Part shown: in pieces, positions 6,425-12,901 of the stretch
Position numbering within the stretch: position 1 is the stretch's first letter
How the letters are laid out: each line of letters starts with the position of its first letter
NCBI GenBank assembly: GCA_032117095.1
Contig: JAULZZ010000156.1
Location: 1 to 12,901 of the forward strand
Length of the DNA: 12,901 nt
Reading direction: 5' to 3'
Source: REEB470 sp032117095
GTDB taxonomy: Bacteria > Bacillota > Bacilli > Paenibacillales > YIM-B00363
Translations under genes and position numbers: made by a program
Notes under the pieces: model-generated
What the model was told of the DNA's origin: nothing
The model's input: the letters and a program-made list of their open reading frames with translations, nothing else
Databases searched by the model: none

Positions 6425-6467
6425 ACAGATAGGACAATCTTGTTTTTAGATGAGGAGCGATCGATGG

Positions 6468-7796
6468 ATGCATGTACATACGCCTTCTTCTCCGTTTAGG
6501 ATGCGCATACTTTCACAGGCAGAAGTTCCAGCTGTCCGAAAGCGACAAACGTTGGATGACGAAGCGCAACAGACCGTACGCCACATTGTGGCGCATGTAC
6601 GCAAAGAAGGCGATGACGCCCTCATACATTGGACGCAGACGTTTGATCGATATGCCTTGACTGCGGATACGATCGAGGTAGCACGGCATGTTTGGGAGGC
6701 AGCCTATGCGTCGGTAAGTCCTGCATTTTTAGAGGCGTTGCGCTTGGCAGCGCAAAACATTCGCTCGTATCACGAAAAACAAGTACAGCAGTCTTGGTTT
6801 GATCACAAAGAAGACGGTTCAATCGTGGGCATGCTTATTCGTCCGTTACAGCGCATTGGGGTATACGTGCCTGGGGGAACAGCCGCGTATCCCTCTACGG
6901 TGCTCATGAACGTCATTCCCGCTGTGGTCGCAGGGGTCAAAGACATTGTGATGGTAACGCCCCCCGCAACAGCTTCAGCGCATGAGATACATCCTGCCAT
7001 TCTCGTGGCGGCTGCAGAAGCAGGGGTCACCCGCATGTATCGCATCGGGGGTGCTCAAGCGATCGCCGCATTGGCGTACGGCACCAAAAGCGTGCCTGCT
7101 GTGGACAAAATCGTCGGACCAGGCAACCGTTACGTCGCCTTAGCCAAACGGGAAGTATACGGGGTCGTAGACATCGATGCCGTCGCAGGACCGAGTGAAA
7201 TCGTGGTCATTGCAGATGAAACCGCCAATGCCCGTGTGGTCGCAGCCGATCTACTTTCCCAAGCAGAACACGATACGTCTGCGATGGCGGTATGTATCAC
7301 GACTTCAGCGCAGTTGGCGCAAACGGTGCAAGAAGAAGTGACACAACAGCTCGCCACGTTGCCCCGCGCATCGATTGCCCAACAAGCGTTGGCATCATGG
7401 GGGTACATTCTCGTTGTGCCCTCCGTAGAAGAAGCGTTTGCCCATTCCAATGCGCTAGCCCCAGAACATCTCGTTCTTCATCTTGCCGATGCGTTGCATG
7501 TAGTGCATCACGTGGCCCATGCGGGGGCGATCTTTGTTGGGCCATACAGTGCAGAAAGTGTTGGCGACTACTTCGCTGGCCCCAATCACGTCTTGCCTAC
7601 GGATACGACGGCACGTTTTTTCTCCCCCTTGGGCGTACATTCATTTATAAAGCGTTCTAGCTTGCTTCATTATAGTGCCCAAGCGTTACAGAAAAACGGG
7701 CATCACATTATGACACTCGCCCAAACGGAAGGATTGCAAGCCCATGCCCATGCGATCGCCGTACGTCTCCAACAGCTCCAACACGATACACCATAA
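6468..7796 (+). CDS. hisD: Histidinol dehydrogenase
   Basis: HisD is a zinc enzyme that oxidises L-histidinol to L-histidine in two NAD-dependent steps, the last of the pathway. Counting from ATG 6468 (442 aa), the zinc ligands known from the E. coli enzyme correspond to Q265 and H268 (SQAEHD), D367 (ESVGDYFAG) and H426. The catalytic Glu-His pair is E333-H334 in LAPEHLVL. Other family blocks are YVPGGTAAYPSTVLM, GGAQAIAALAYGT and VGPGNRYVA. Start choice: AGGAG (6453-6457) lies 10 bases before ATG 6468, while the in-frame ATG at 6450 is upstream of that site and would have none. An ATG at 6519 is a third option. Confidence 0.96.
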   Translation: MHVHTPSSPFRMRILSQAEVPAVRKRQTLDDEAQQTVRHIVAHVRKEGDDALIHWTQTFDRYALTADTIEVARHVWEAAYASVSPAFLEALRLAAQNIRSYHEKQVQQSWFDHKEDGSIVGMLIRPLQRIGVYVPGGTAAYPSTVLMNVIPAVVAGVKDIVMVTPPATASAHEIHPAILVAAAEAGVTRMYRIGGAQAIAALAYGTKSVPAVDKIVGPGNRYVALAKREVYGVVDIDAVAGPSEIVVIADETANARVVAADLLSQAEHDTSAMAVCITTSAQLAQTVQEEVTQQLATLPRASIAQQALASWGYILVVPSVEEAFAHSNALAPEHLVLHLADALHVVHHVAHAGAIFVGPYSAESVGDYFAGPNHVLPTDTTARFFSPLGVHSFIKRSSLLHYSAQALQKNGHHIMTLAQTEGLQAHAHAIAVRLQQLQHDTP

Positions 7797-7840
7797 TACG
7801 AATCACGTTTTCAAAATAGGTTTCCTATCGTCAAGGATAC

Positions 7841-7886
7841 GCCTTTCCGCTTCGGGAAAAACGCTTTTTTCTTTCCCGCAAAAGGC
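7841..7886 (+). other. Long stem-loop in the hisD-hisB spacer
   Basis: GCCTTT (7841-7846) pairs with AAAGGC (7881-7886), and CGGGAAA (7853-7859) pairs with TTTCCCG (7872-7878), giving 13 perfect pairs with one internal loop. A competing hairpin, TTTCC (7844-7848) with GGAAA (7855-7859), uses the same bases. A T-run (7865-7870) lies in the apical loop of the long stem but downstream of the small hairpin. The small hairpin is therefore followed by 'aacgctttttt' and could act as a weak terminator that the long stem would prevent. Confidence 0.45.
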
Positions 7887-7959
7887 AACGCGCTGTATAG
7901 ATATTTTCAATAGGTCATTCATATTAATCACATATTTTCATGTGGAAAGGAAAGATAAA

Positions 7960-8559
7960 ATGGCAACGTTTTCCGCACGAAAAGGGCAGGTGACGCGCAC
8001 CACGACAGAAACGTCCGTCACGCTCGATGTGCATCTTGACGGGCGGGGCGCACACACGATCGACACCCGAGTTCCTTTTCTTGATCATATGTTACAACTG
8101 TTCACGCATCACGGTCGTTTTGATGTGACGATTGCTGCCACGGGAGACATTGCCGTAGACGACCATCACACGGTAGAAGATGTGGGGTTATGCTTGGGCC
8201 AAGCATTTTATACGGCATTTGGCGATAAACGGGGCATGGCACGATACGGCAACGCCTTTGTTCCGATGGATGAAGCACTCGCCCAAGTGGTCATCGATAC
8301 GAGCAATCGCCCACATTTTGCTTGGACAGGCATGTGGCCCCAACAAACCGTCGGTGCGTTTCATACGGAGCTCGTCGAAGAATTTTTATGGAAGTTTGCC
8401 CTCGAAGCGCGCATCACCTTGCACGTCATCTTGCATGCGGGCACGAACACGCATCATTGCGTGGAAGCAGTGTTTAAGGCGTTTGGGCGTGCGTTGTGCG
8501 AGGCAACACGGCTTGATCCCCATCACCGCGACATTCCTTCAACAAAAGGGGTGCTTTGA
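7960..8559 (+). CDS. hisB: Imidazoleglycerol-phosphate dehydratase
   Basis: HisB removes water from imidazoleglycerol phosphate to give imidazoleacetol phosphate, using bound manganese. The 199-residue product is the monofunctional form, without the histidinol-phosphatase domain fused in enteric bacteria. Visible family motifs are RVPFLDHMLQLFTHHG, DHHTVEDVGLCLG (68 on; metal ligands H69, H70 and E73) and NTHHCVEAVFKAFGRAL (163 on; H165 and H166). ATG 7960 is chosen because AAAGGA (7946-7951) lies 8 bases upstream and the family N-terminus begins here. An open frame reaching back to 7744 overlaps hisD and has no family similarity. It follows a 163-base spacer with a strong stem-loop. Confidence 0.96.
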   Translation: MATFSARKGQVTRTTTETSVTLDVHLDGRGAHTIDTRVPFLDHMLQLFTHHGRFDVTIAATGDIAVDDHHTVEDVGLCLGQAFYTAFGDKRGMARYGNAFVPMDEALAQVVIDTSNRPHFAWTGMWPQQTVGAFHTELVEEFLWKFALEARITLHVILHAGTNTHHCVEAVFKAFGRALCEATRLDPHHRDIPSTKGVL

Positions 8560-8562
8560 CGC

Positions 8563-9195
8563 ATGATTGCGATCGTGGATTATGGCATGGGCAACTTGCA
8601 CAGTGTGGCAAAAGCGATCGAACGTTTTGGCATTTCGGTGCAGACGACAGCCCAACAACAGCATATTCTGGATGCACAGGCGGTCATTTTACCCGGAGTC
8701 GGCTCATTTGGGGAAGCCATGCAGGCGTTGCGCCAAAGCGCATTAGACGAGACACTTCGGCACGTCGTGGCTGCAGGGACCCCCTTGCTGGGCATTTGCC
8801 TCGGGATGCAGTTGTTGTTTAGTCGCAGTACGGAATACGGCGAATGGGCGGGGTTAGATATTTTGCCAGGGGAAGTCGTACGTTTTCCAGCGACACGTAA
8901 GGTGCCTCATATGGGCTGGAATCAACTGCACGTCAAAACCCCCCATGCACTTTGTGCGCACGCACACGAGGGGTACGTCTATTTTGTCCATTCGTACCAT
9001 GTGCAGGCTTCCTGTGCCACGGATGTGTTGGCTGTGACGGACTACGGCGAGGAAGTGGTGGCGATCGTCGGACGAGACAACGTGTTTGGGACGCAGTTTC
9101 ATCCCGAAAAAAGCGGTGTCGTTGGCAAAAAAATTCTCGCACAATTTTTACTACATGCAGGATACGCACGCCAAATGGAGGGGATCTCATGGTGA
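8563..9195 (+). CDS. hisH: Imidazole glycerol phosphate synthase, glutaminase subunit
   Basis: HisH hydrolyses glutamine and channels ammonia to HisF in the IGP synthase heterodimer. The 210-residue class I amidotransferase has nucleophile C79 (GICLGMQLLF) and H180/E182 (TQFHPEKSG) completing the triad. The N-terminus IAIVDYGMGNLHSV and the oxyanion-strand block LPGVGSFGEAM (43-53) are diagnostic of HisH. It starts three bases after the hisB stop, with AAGGGG inside the end of hisB as ribosome site. It overlaps hisA by seven bases. Confidence 0.96.
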   Translation: MIAIVDYGMGNLHSVAKAIERFGISVQTTAQQQHILDAQAVILPGVGSFGEAMQALRQSALDETLRHVVAAGTPLLGICLGMQLLFSRSTEYGEWAGLDILPGEVVRFPATRKVPHMGWNQLHVKTPHALCAHAHEGYVYFVHSYHVQASCATDVLAVTDYGEEVVAIVGRDNVFGTQFHPEKSGVVGKKILAQFLLHAGYARQMEGISW

Positions 9196-9983
9196 ACAAC
9201 GGACAACACACGGTGGTAGAGCAACAGCGGAGCGAGGACTTTGTGTTGTATCCGGCCATCGACATGATTGACGGGAAATGTGTGCGGTTATTGCACGGGG
9301 ATTTTGCACAAGCAACGGTGTACCATACAGACCCTGTGGCAATGGCGCAGTCGTTTGCGGCGCAAGGGGCGCAGTGGATTCACGTCGTGGATTTGGATGC
9401 GGCCAAACGGGGGCATTTGGTACATACGGGGATGGTAGAACAGATTGTGCGCCACACGGGATTGCGTGTCCAATATGGCGGAGGAATTCGCACGAAGGCG
9501 CACGTAGAAACGTTGCGGGGCATCGGGGTCGAACGGTGCATTGTGGGGACTGCGGCCACGCACGACACCACATGGATGACGGACGTATTGGCAACGGACC
9601 CTACGGGGGTGGCCATTGGGATCGACACGCGCAACGGCTACGTGGCAACGCAAGGATGGGTGGAAACGACGCAATGGCAAGCCGTTGCACTTGCCCAGCG
9701 GTGGAAAGCGTGCGGGGCGAATACGTTTGTTTTCACAGACATTGCCACAGACGGGGCACTTCAAGGACCAAACATAGAGGCGTTGGTCGCATTTGCCAAC
9801 GGGAACCCGTGGCATGTTATTGCTTCAGGAGGAGTGTCCTCTGTAGCGGATGTATTGCGTTTGCATGCGCTGCGACACCACGGCATTTGTGGAGCGATCG
9901 TGGGACGTGCCATTTATACAGGGGATATGGATTTGCGCGCGGCATTTGATGCGCTCGCCCGTGTACAGGAGGGGGCGACATGA
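9189..9983 (+). CDS. hisA: Phosphoribosyl-formimino-AICAR ribotide isomerase
   Basis: HisA catalyses the Amadori-type isomerisation of ProFAR to PRFAR in a TIM barrel. Core motifs are LYPAIDMIDGKCVRL (with the catalytic Asp in AID), VDLDAAK, QYGGGIRT and the second Asp in TDIATDGALQGPN, with IASGGVSS and GAIVGRAIY near the end. ATG 9189 lies inside the end of hisH (7-base overlap), with GGAGGG (9177-9182) 6 bases upstream. This gives 264 aa, with about 18 residues before the usual start of homologues at FVLYPAID. A GTG or TTG around 9242-9247, after GAGGA, could be the start of a shorter form. A longer open frame from 8952 is only readthrough inside hisH. Confidence 0.94.
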   Translation: MVNNGQHTVVEQQRSEDFVLYPAIDMIDGKCVRLLHGDFAQATVYHTDPVAMAQSFAAQGAQWIHVVDLDAAKRGHLVHTGMVEQIVRHTGLRVQYGGGIRTKAHVETLRGIGVERCIVGTAATHDTTWMTDVLATDPTGVAIGIDTRNGYVATQGWVETTQWQAVALAQRWKACGANTFVFTDIATDGALQGPNIEALVAFANGNPWHVIASGGVSSVADVLRLHALRHHGICGAIVGRAIYTGDMDLRAAFDALARVQEGAT

Positions 9984-10738
9984 TCACCAAGCGTATTGTA
10001 CCTTGTCTCGATGTACGGGATGGGCGTGTCGTCAAAGGGGTCAATTTCGTGGGATTGCAAGATGCAGGGGATCCCGTGGCACTTGCCCGCCGTTATGATG
10101 CCGAAGGGGCAGATGAACTCGTTTTCTTGGACATCTCTGCTTCGCATGAAGGACGGGCGACGTTGCTCGATGTTGTCATGAAAACAGCAGAACAAATCGC
10201 CATTCCGCTTACGGTTGGAGGAGGCATTTCTACTGTCGCACACATGAAAGCGCTGTTGCGTGCTGGCGCAGACAAAATAGGGATCAATACGGCGGCCGTA
10301 CGCGAACCGACGTTGATTTCTGCGGGAGCGATGCATTTTGGCAGTCAATGTATCGTCGTTGCGATCGATGCACGGTGGCATGAGGCGCTACAGACGTGGG
10401 AAGTCGTCACACATGGAGGCAGACGCGCCACTGGACAATGCGCCGTCGCATGGGCCCAACAATGTGCGTTGCACGGGGCAGGAGAACTGTTGCTCACTTC
10501 CATGGATGCTGATGGCACCAAGCAAGGATTCGATTTGCCGTTGACCAAAGCCATCACGGAGGCGGTGTCTATTCCTGTGGTCGCTTCAGGAGGGGCAGGA
10601 CATGCGCAACATTTTAGCGAAGTTTTTTTGCAAGCGGGGGCGGATGCTGCGTTAGCGGCTTCTATTTTTCATTATGAGCAGACGACGATTGCGCGCGTCA
10701 AAGACGCATTACGTCAAAATGGGGTGCATGTCCGTTGA
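9980..10738 (+). CDS. hisF: Imidazole glycerol phosphate synthase, cyclase subunit
   Basis: HisF receives ammonia from HisH and converts PRFAR to imidazoleglycerol phosphate and AICAR. The 252-residue TIM barrel has both catalytic aspartates: D11 in RIVPCLDVRDGRVVKG and D130 in VVAIDARW, the same numbers as in the well-studied Thermotoga enzyme. Phosphate-binding motifs LTVGGGI and VVASGGAG are present, as is TSMDADGTKQGFD. The ATG at 9980 overlaps the hisA stop by four bases (ATGA), with the strong site AGGAGGGGG (9967-9975) inside hisA. Confidence 0.97.
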   Translation: MITKRIVPCLDVRDGRVVKGVNFVGLQDAGDPVALARRYDAEGADELVFLDISASHEGRATLLDVVMKTAEQIAIPLTVGGGISTVAHMKALLRAGADKIGINTAAVREPTLISAGAMHFGSQCIVVAIDARWHEALQTWEVVTHGGRRATGQCAVAWAQQCALHGAGELLLTSMDADGTKQGFDLPLTKAITEAVSIPVVASGGAGHAQHFSEVFLQAGADAALAASIFHYEQTTIARVKDALRQNGVHVR

Positions 10739-11379
10739 CCGTAAAATACATCGATTTCCAAACGTTATATCAGGCGGTGAAATGGGATGTCCACGGACTT
10801 TCTCCTGTCATCGTACAAGATGCCCACACGCACCAAGTGCTCACGCTCGCCTATATGAATGCAACGACGTTACAGCTGTCCTACGAAAAGGGCGAAACGG
10901 TATTTTGGAGTCGCTCCCGGCAAAGCGTGTGGCACAAAGGAGAAACTTCGGGGCATACGCAACGCATTGTGTCATTTGGGCTAGACTGTGATGGAGACGC
11001 CCTTCTTGTGCAAGTCGTTCCTGCGGGTCCGGCGTGTCATACGGGATCTCCGTCGTGTTTTTTTCAATTTACAGCAACAGAAGGGGCAGAGTACGGAGAT
11101 GTCCTCAGCAACTTGGAACAAAAAATTGCCCAGCGCGCTGCAGAACGTCCTGAAGGGTCGTATACGACGTATTTGTTCCAAAAAGGCATCGACAAAATTT
11201 GTAAAAAAGTCGGTGAAGAAACTGCCGAAGTCATCATCGCAGCCAAAAATCGTGATCCCGTAGAACTGCGTGCCGAGGTCAGTGATTTGATGTTTCATTT
11301 GCTCGTTTTATTGCGGGAGCAAAACGTACCTTGGCAACAAATTTTACAAGAACTGCACCAGCGAAACGCAACACAATAG
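10735..11379 (+). CDS. hisI: Bifunctional phosphoribosyl-AMP cyclohydrolase / phosphoribosyl-ATP pyrophosphatase
   Basis: This fused enzyme (HisIE) carries out steps two and three of the pathway. The N-terminal cyclohydrolase domain (about 1-115) has AYMN, the FWSRSRQSVWHKGETSGH block, the metal-binding DCDGD (84-88) and zinc cysteines at C85, C101 and C108. The C-terminal pyrophosphatase domain (about 120-214) has the MazG-like KVGEETAEVIIAAK helix, with E161, E162 and E165. The total of 214 residues is typical. TTG 10735 overlaps the hisF stop by four bases (TTGA), and GGGGTG (10721-10726) is 8 bases upstream. No terminator with a T-run is visible after it. Confidence 0.96.
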   Translation: MTVKYIDFQTLYQAVKWDVHGLSPVIVQDAHTHQVLTLAYMNATTLQLSYEKGETVFWSRSRQSVWHKGETSGHTQRIVSFGLDCDGDALLVQVVPAGPACHTGSPSCFFQFTATEGAEYGDVLSNLEQKIAQRAAERPEGSYTTYLFQKGIDKICKKVGEETAEVIIAAKNRDPVELRAEVSDLMFHLLVLLREQNVPWQQILQELHQRNATQ

Positions 11380-11414
11380 GCGGTTGTCTGTTTTCATTGC
11401 ATGGTGTAGGAGAG

Positions 11415-11431
11415 GCGCAAAAGGAATGCGC
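11415..11431 (+). other. Small GC-rich hairpin after hisI
   Basis: GCGCA (11415-11419) pairs with TGCGC (11427-11431) across a 7-base loop. It has no T-run, so it does not look like an intrinsic terminator. It may mark the 3' end of the his mRNA after processing. Nothing else stands out between hisI and the next promoter. Confidence 0.3.
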
Positions 11432-11454
11432 ACGTGATTGTACACGGGGCGTTA

Positions 11455-11463
11455 TGGTATACT
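11455..11463 (+). promoter_or_regulatory. Extended -10 promoter for the TPR gene
   Basis: TGGTATACT (11455-11463) matches the extended -10 consensus TG-n-TATAAT with one mismatch. A TTGTAC hexamer (11438-11443) is only 14 bases upstream, too close for a standard -35, but extended -10 promoters need little -35 contact. A start near 11470 would give a leader of about 70 bases, in which AGTAC (11473-11477) and GTACT (11493-11497) can pair ahead of GGGTTTTT. No other promoter-like site is better placed for the gene at 11543. Confidence 0.5.
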
Positions 11464-11542
11464 CATAAGCATAGTACACGCATGCACTGACTGTACTGGG
11501 TTTTTCTATAGAGCAGGGGAGATCCGGAGGTGTACGATTGCC

Positions 11543-12901
11543 ATGGCGAGAAATAAGAAAAAAATAGTGACAGACAAAGTAATCCCTTTATACATGGATT
11601 CGAGCTTTTTTTTCGAGCGAGGTTTGAAGTTTTTGGAACGCACAGCGTTCGACCAAGCATTAAAATGCTTTAAGAAGGCGATGGAGTACGATCCCTCCAA
11701 CGTCCCCAATGTGTATATGGTCGCGACGATGCTCACAGAAACGGGGCAATTTCACGAATCAAACCATTTGCTCAATCACTTGCTCGATGACCTCGATGCC
11801 GATTTGACCGAATGCTATTTTTATATGGCGAATAATTTTGCACATATGGACAATTTTGAAGCAGCCTACCGCACCTTGCGTCATTATATGAAGCACGACA
11901 AAGAACTGCAATATATCGAAGAAGCAGAAGAACTCATGGAAATTATCGAGTACGAATTGCACAAACAACCATCGTCCACCAAGGAGTGGATCGAGGGCGA
12001 AGAAATGTTCGAATACGAGCGCGCACGCCTGTTGATGGAGTCGGAGAAATTTCACGATGCCATTGCCCTGCTTGAAAAAATCATCAAACAACAGCCCGAT
12101 TTTTACCCTGCGTATAACGAGCTGTCCTTGGCGTATTTTCAAATGAATCAACCCCAAGAAGGATTGCGTGTTGTTGAGGAATTACTCCGCATAGATTCGT
12201 ACAATATTCATGGGCTTTGTAATTTGGTGTTGTACTATATGCACAGTGGGGAAATGCACAAAGTGTCGTCTGCGGTGTCTTTTTTACTGAAATTAGTCCC
12301 GATGGATGAGAAATACGTGTACAAACTGGCGTGGACGTTAGGGACAATTGGGTATAACAAAGAAGCGTTGTATCATTACCAACGCCTACTCAAAAAACCC
12401 CAAAGCGCAAACGACATCCAACTGCATTTTTTCTGTGGCATTGCGGCGTTTAACAGCCAAAATGATGTGCTGGCCAGCCAAATGTGGCAAAAAACATTAA
12501 AAATTGATCCAGATTGCATGATCGCACAGTTTTATATGCACGTTTTGCACATGATGCAACAAAATCCCCGCCCGTACGAACGGTATGCGCTGAAGTTCCA
12601 TACGTCTTTGCCTTTTGAAGATATGTTTGCTAGACTGAACAAAGAAGCAAAAAAGCCAAGTTTTGCACTCGCTACGTTCATTGACCACGAACCGTTATTT
12701 TTACCGCTGTTTGAATGGGGAATGGAAAAGGGAAACCCTGTGTTGCAGTGCCATGTGATTGAGGCGTATGGCAAATTGGAAAGTGAGTATGTCTTCAAAA
12801 GATTGCGCCAGATGGCGGAAGAGACACATCGCGAGGAAGAAGTGCGGCGATTTATTTATTTTATTTTGTGTATCTATGATTTTGATATCCCTCCGTGCAA
12901 G
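11543..12901 (+). CDS. Tetratricopeptide-repeat protein (partial, C-terminus outside window)
   Basis: The open frame from ATG 11543 has no stop before the window ends, giving at least 453 residues. GGAGGTG (11526-11532) lies 10 bases upstream. After a short basic N-terminus (ARNKKKK) the protein is helical and rich in TPR-like repeats. One is FFERGLKFLERTAFDQALKC and onward (about 22-55), ending in DPSN; another is ESEKFHDAIALLEKII with QPDFYPAYNEL; a third ends near KIDPDC in the second half. No signal peptide or membrane segment is visible, so it is probably a cytoplasmic scaffold or interaction protein. In B. subtilis a TPR protein of about this size (YvcD) lies next to the his operon and trxB, so this is probably its orthologue. 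I cannot assign a molecular function. Confidence 0.9.
   Translation, partial: MARNKKKIVTDKVIPLYMDSSFFFERGLKFLERTAFDQALKCFKKAMEYDPSNVPNVYMVATMLTETGQFHESNHLLNHLLDDLDADLTECYFYMANNFAHMDNFEAAYRTLRHYMKHDKELQYIEEAEELMEIIEYELHKQPSSTKEWIEGEEMFEYERARLLMESEKFHDAIALLEKIIKQQPDFYPAYNELSLAYFQMNQPQEGLRVVEELLRIDSYNIHGLCNLVLYYMHSGEMHKVSSAVSFLLKLVPMDEKYVYKLAWTLGTIGYNKEALYHYQRLLKKPQSANDIQLHFFCGIAAFNSQNDVLASQMWQKTLKIDPDCMIAQFYMHVLHMMQQNPRPYERYALKFHTSLPFEDMFARLNKEAKKPSFALATFIDHEPLFLPLFEWGMEKGNPVLQCHVIEAYGKLESEYVFKRLRQMAEETHREEEVRRFIYFILCIYDFDIPPCK

Noticed and set aside
7744..7959. 72-codon upstream extension of hisB
   Set aside because: It overlaps the end of hisD and crosses the spacer stem-loop; a good ribosome site and the family N-terminus are at 7960.
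8952..9188. 79-codon upstream extension of hisA
   Set aside because: It is an open frame within hisH, with no ribosome binding site at its start; homologues begin near 9189 or later.
9278..9949. 223-codon + frame inside hisA and 175-codon - frame at 9288-9815
   Set aside because: Both are Cys/Arg/Gly-rich out-of-frame readings produced by the GC-skewed codons of hisA.

Overview
This window is a housekeeping stretch of a Firmicutes (Bacillales-type) chromosome. The clues are HPr kinase/phosphorylase (HprK), the short HisG plus HisZ pair, monofunctional HisB, a fused HisIE, purine-rich Shine-Dalgarno sites with TTG and GTG starts, and a Bacillus-like order hprK-lgt-hisZGDBHAFI followed by a TPR-protein gene. 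I cannot name the genus. All convincing genes are on the + strand.

Bases 1-861 are the tail of an rRNA operon: the 23S 3' end, 5S rRNA, then six tRNAs (Ser-GCU, Met-CAU elongator, Val-UAC, initiator fMet-CAU, Asp-GUC, Tyr-GUA). A stand-alone MsmX/UgpC-type sugar-ABC ATPase (915-2036) follows only 53 bases later and ends in a clear intrinsic terminator. hprK (2239-3213) controls carbon catabolite repression through HPr. lgt (3374-4306) makes prolipoprotein diacylglyceryl transferase.

The histidine operon (4473-11379) encodes the HisZ-HisG ATP phosphoribosyltransferase, HisIE, HisA, the HisH-HisF glutamine amidotransferase/cyclase, HisB and HisD. That is every dedicated step except HisC (aminotransferase) and the phosphatase, which must lie elsewhere. 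Several junctions overlap (hisZ/hisG, hisH/hisA, hisA/hisF, hisF/hisI), which suggests translational coupling. Two gaps (hisG-hisD, 106 bases; hisD-hisB, 163 bases) hold hairpins. A TPR protein of at least 453 residues begins at 11543, behind its own extended -10 promoter, and runs off the window.

The most notable non-coding signal is a pair of 105-base elements (3232-3336 and 4346-4450). They have equal length, 85 of 105 identical positions by hand alignment, and 13-base inverted termini. They flank lgt in the same orientation and look like either a structured RNA family or a small MITE-like repeat. I see no defence system, prophage, transposase, CRISPR array or clearly new protein system here.
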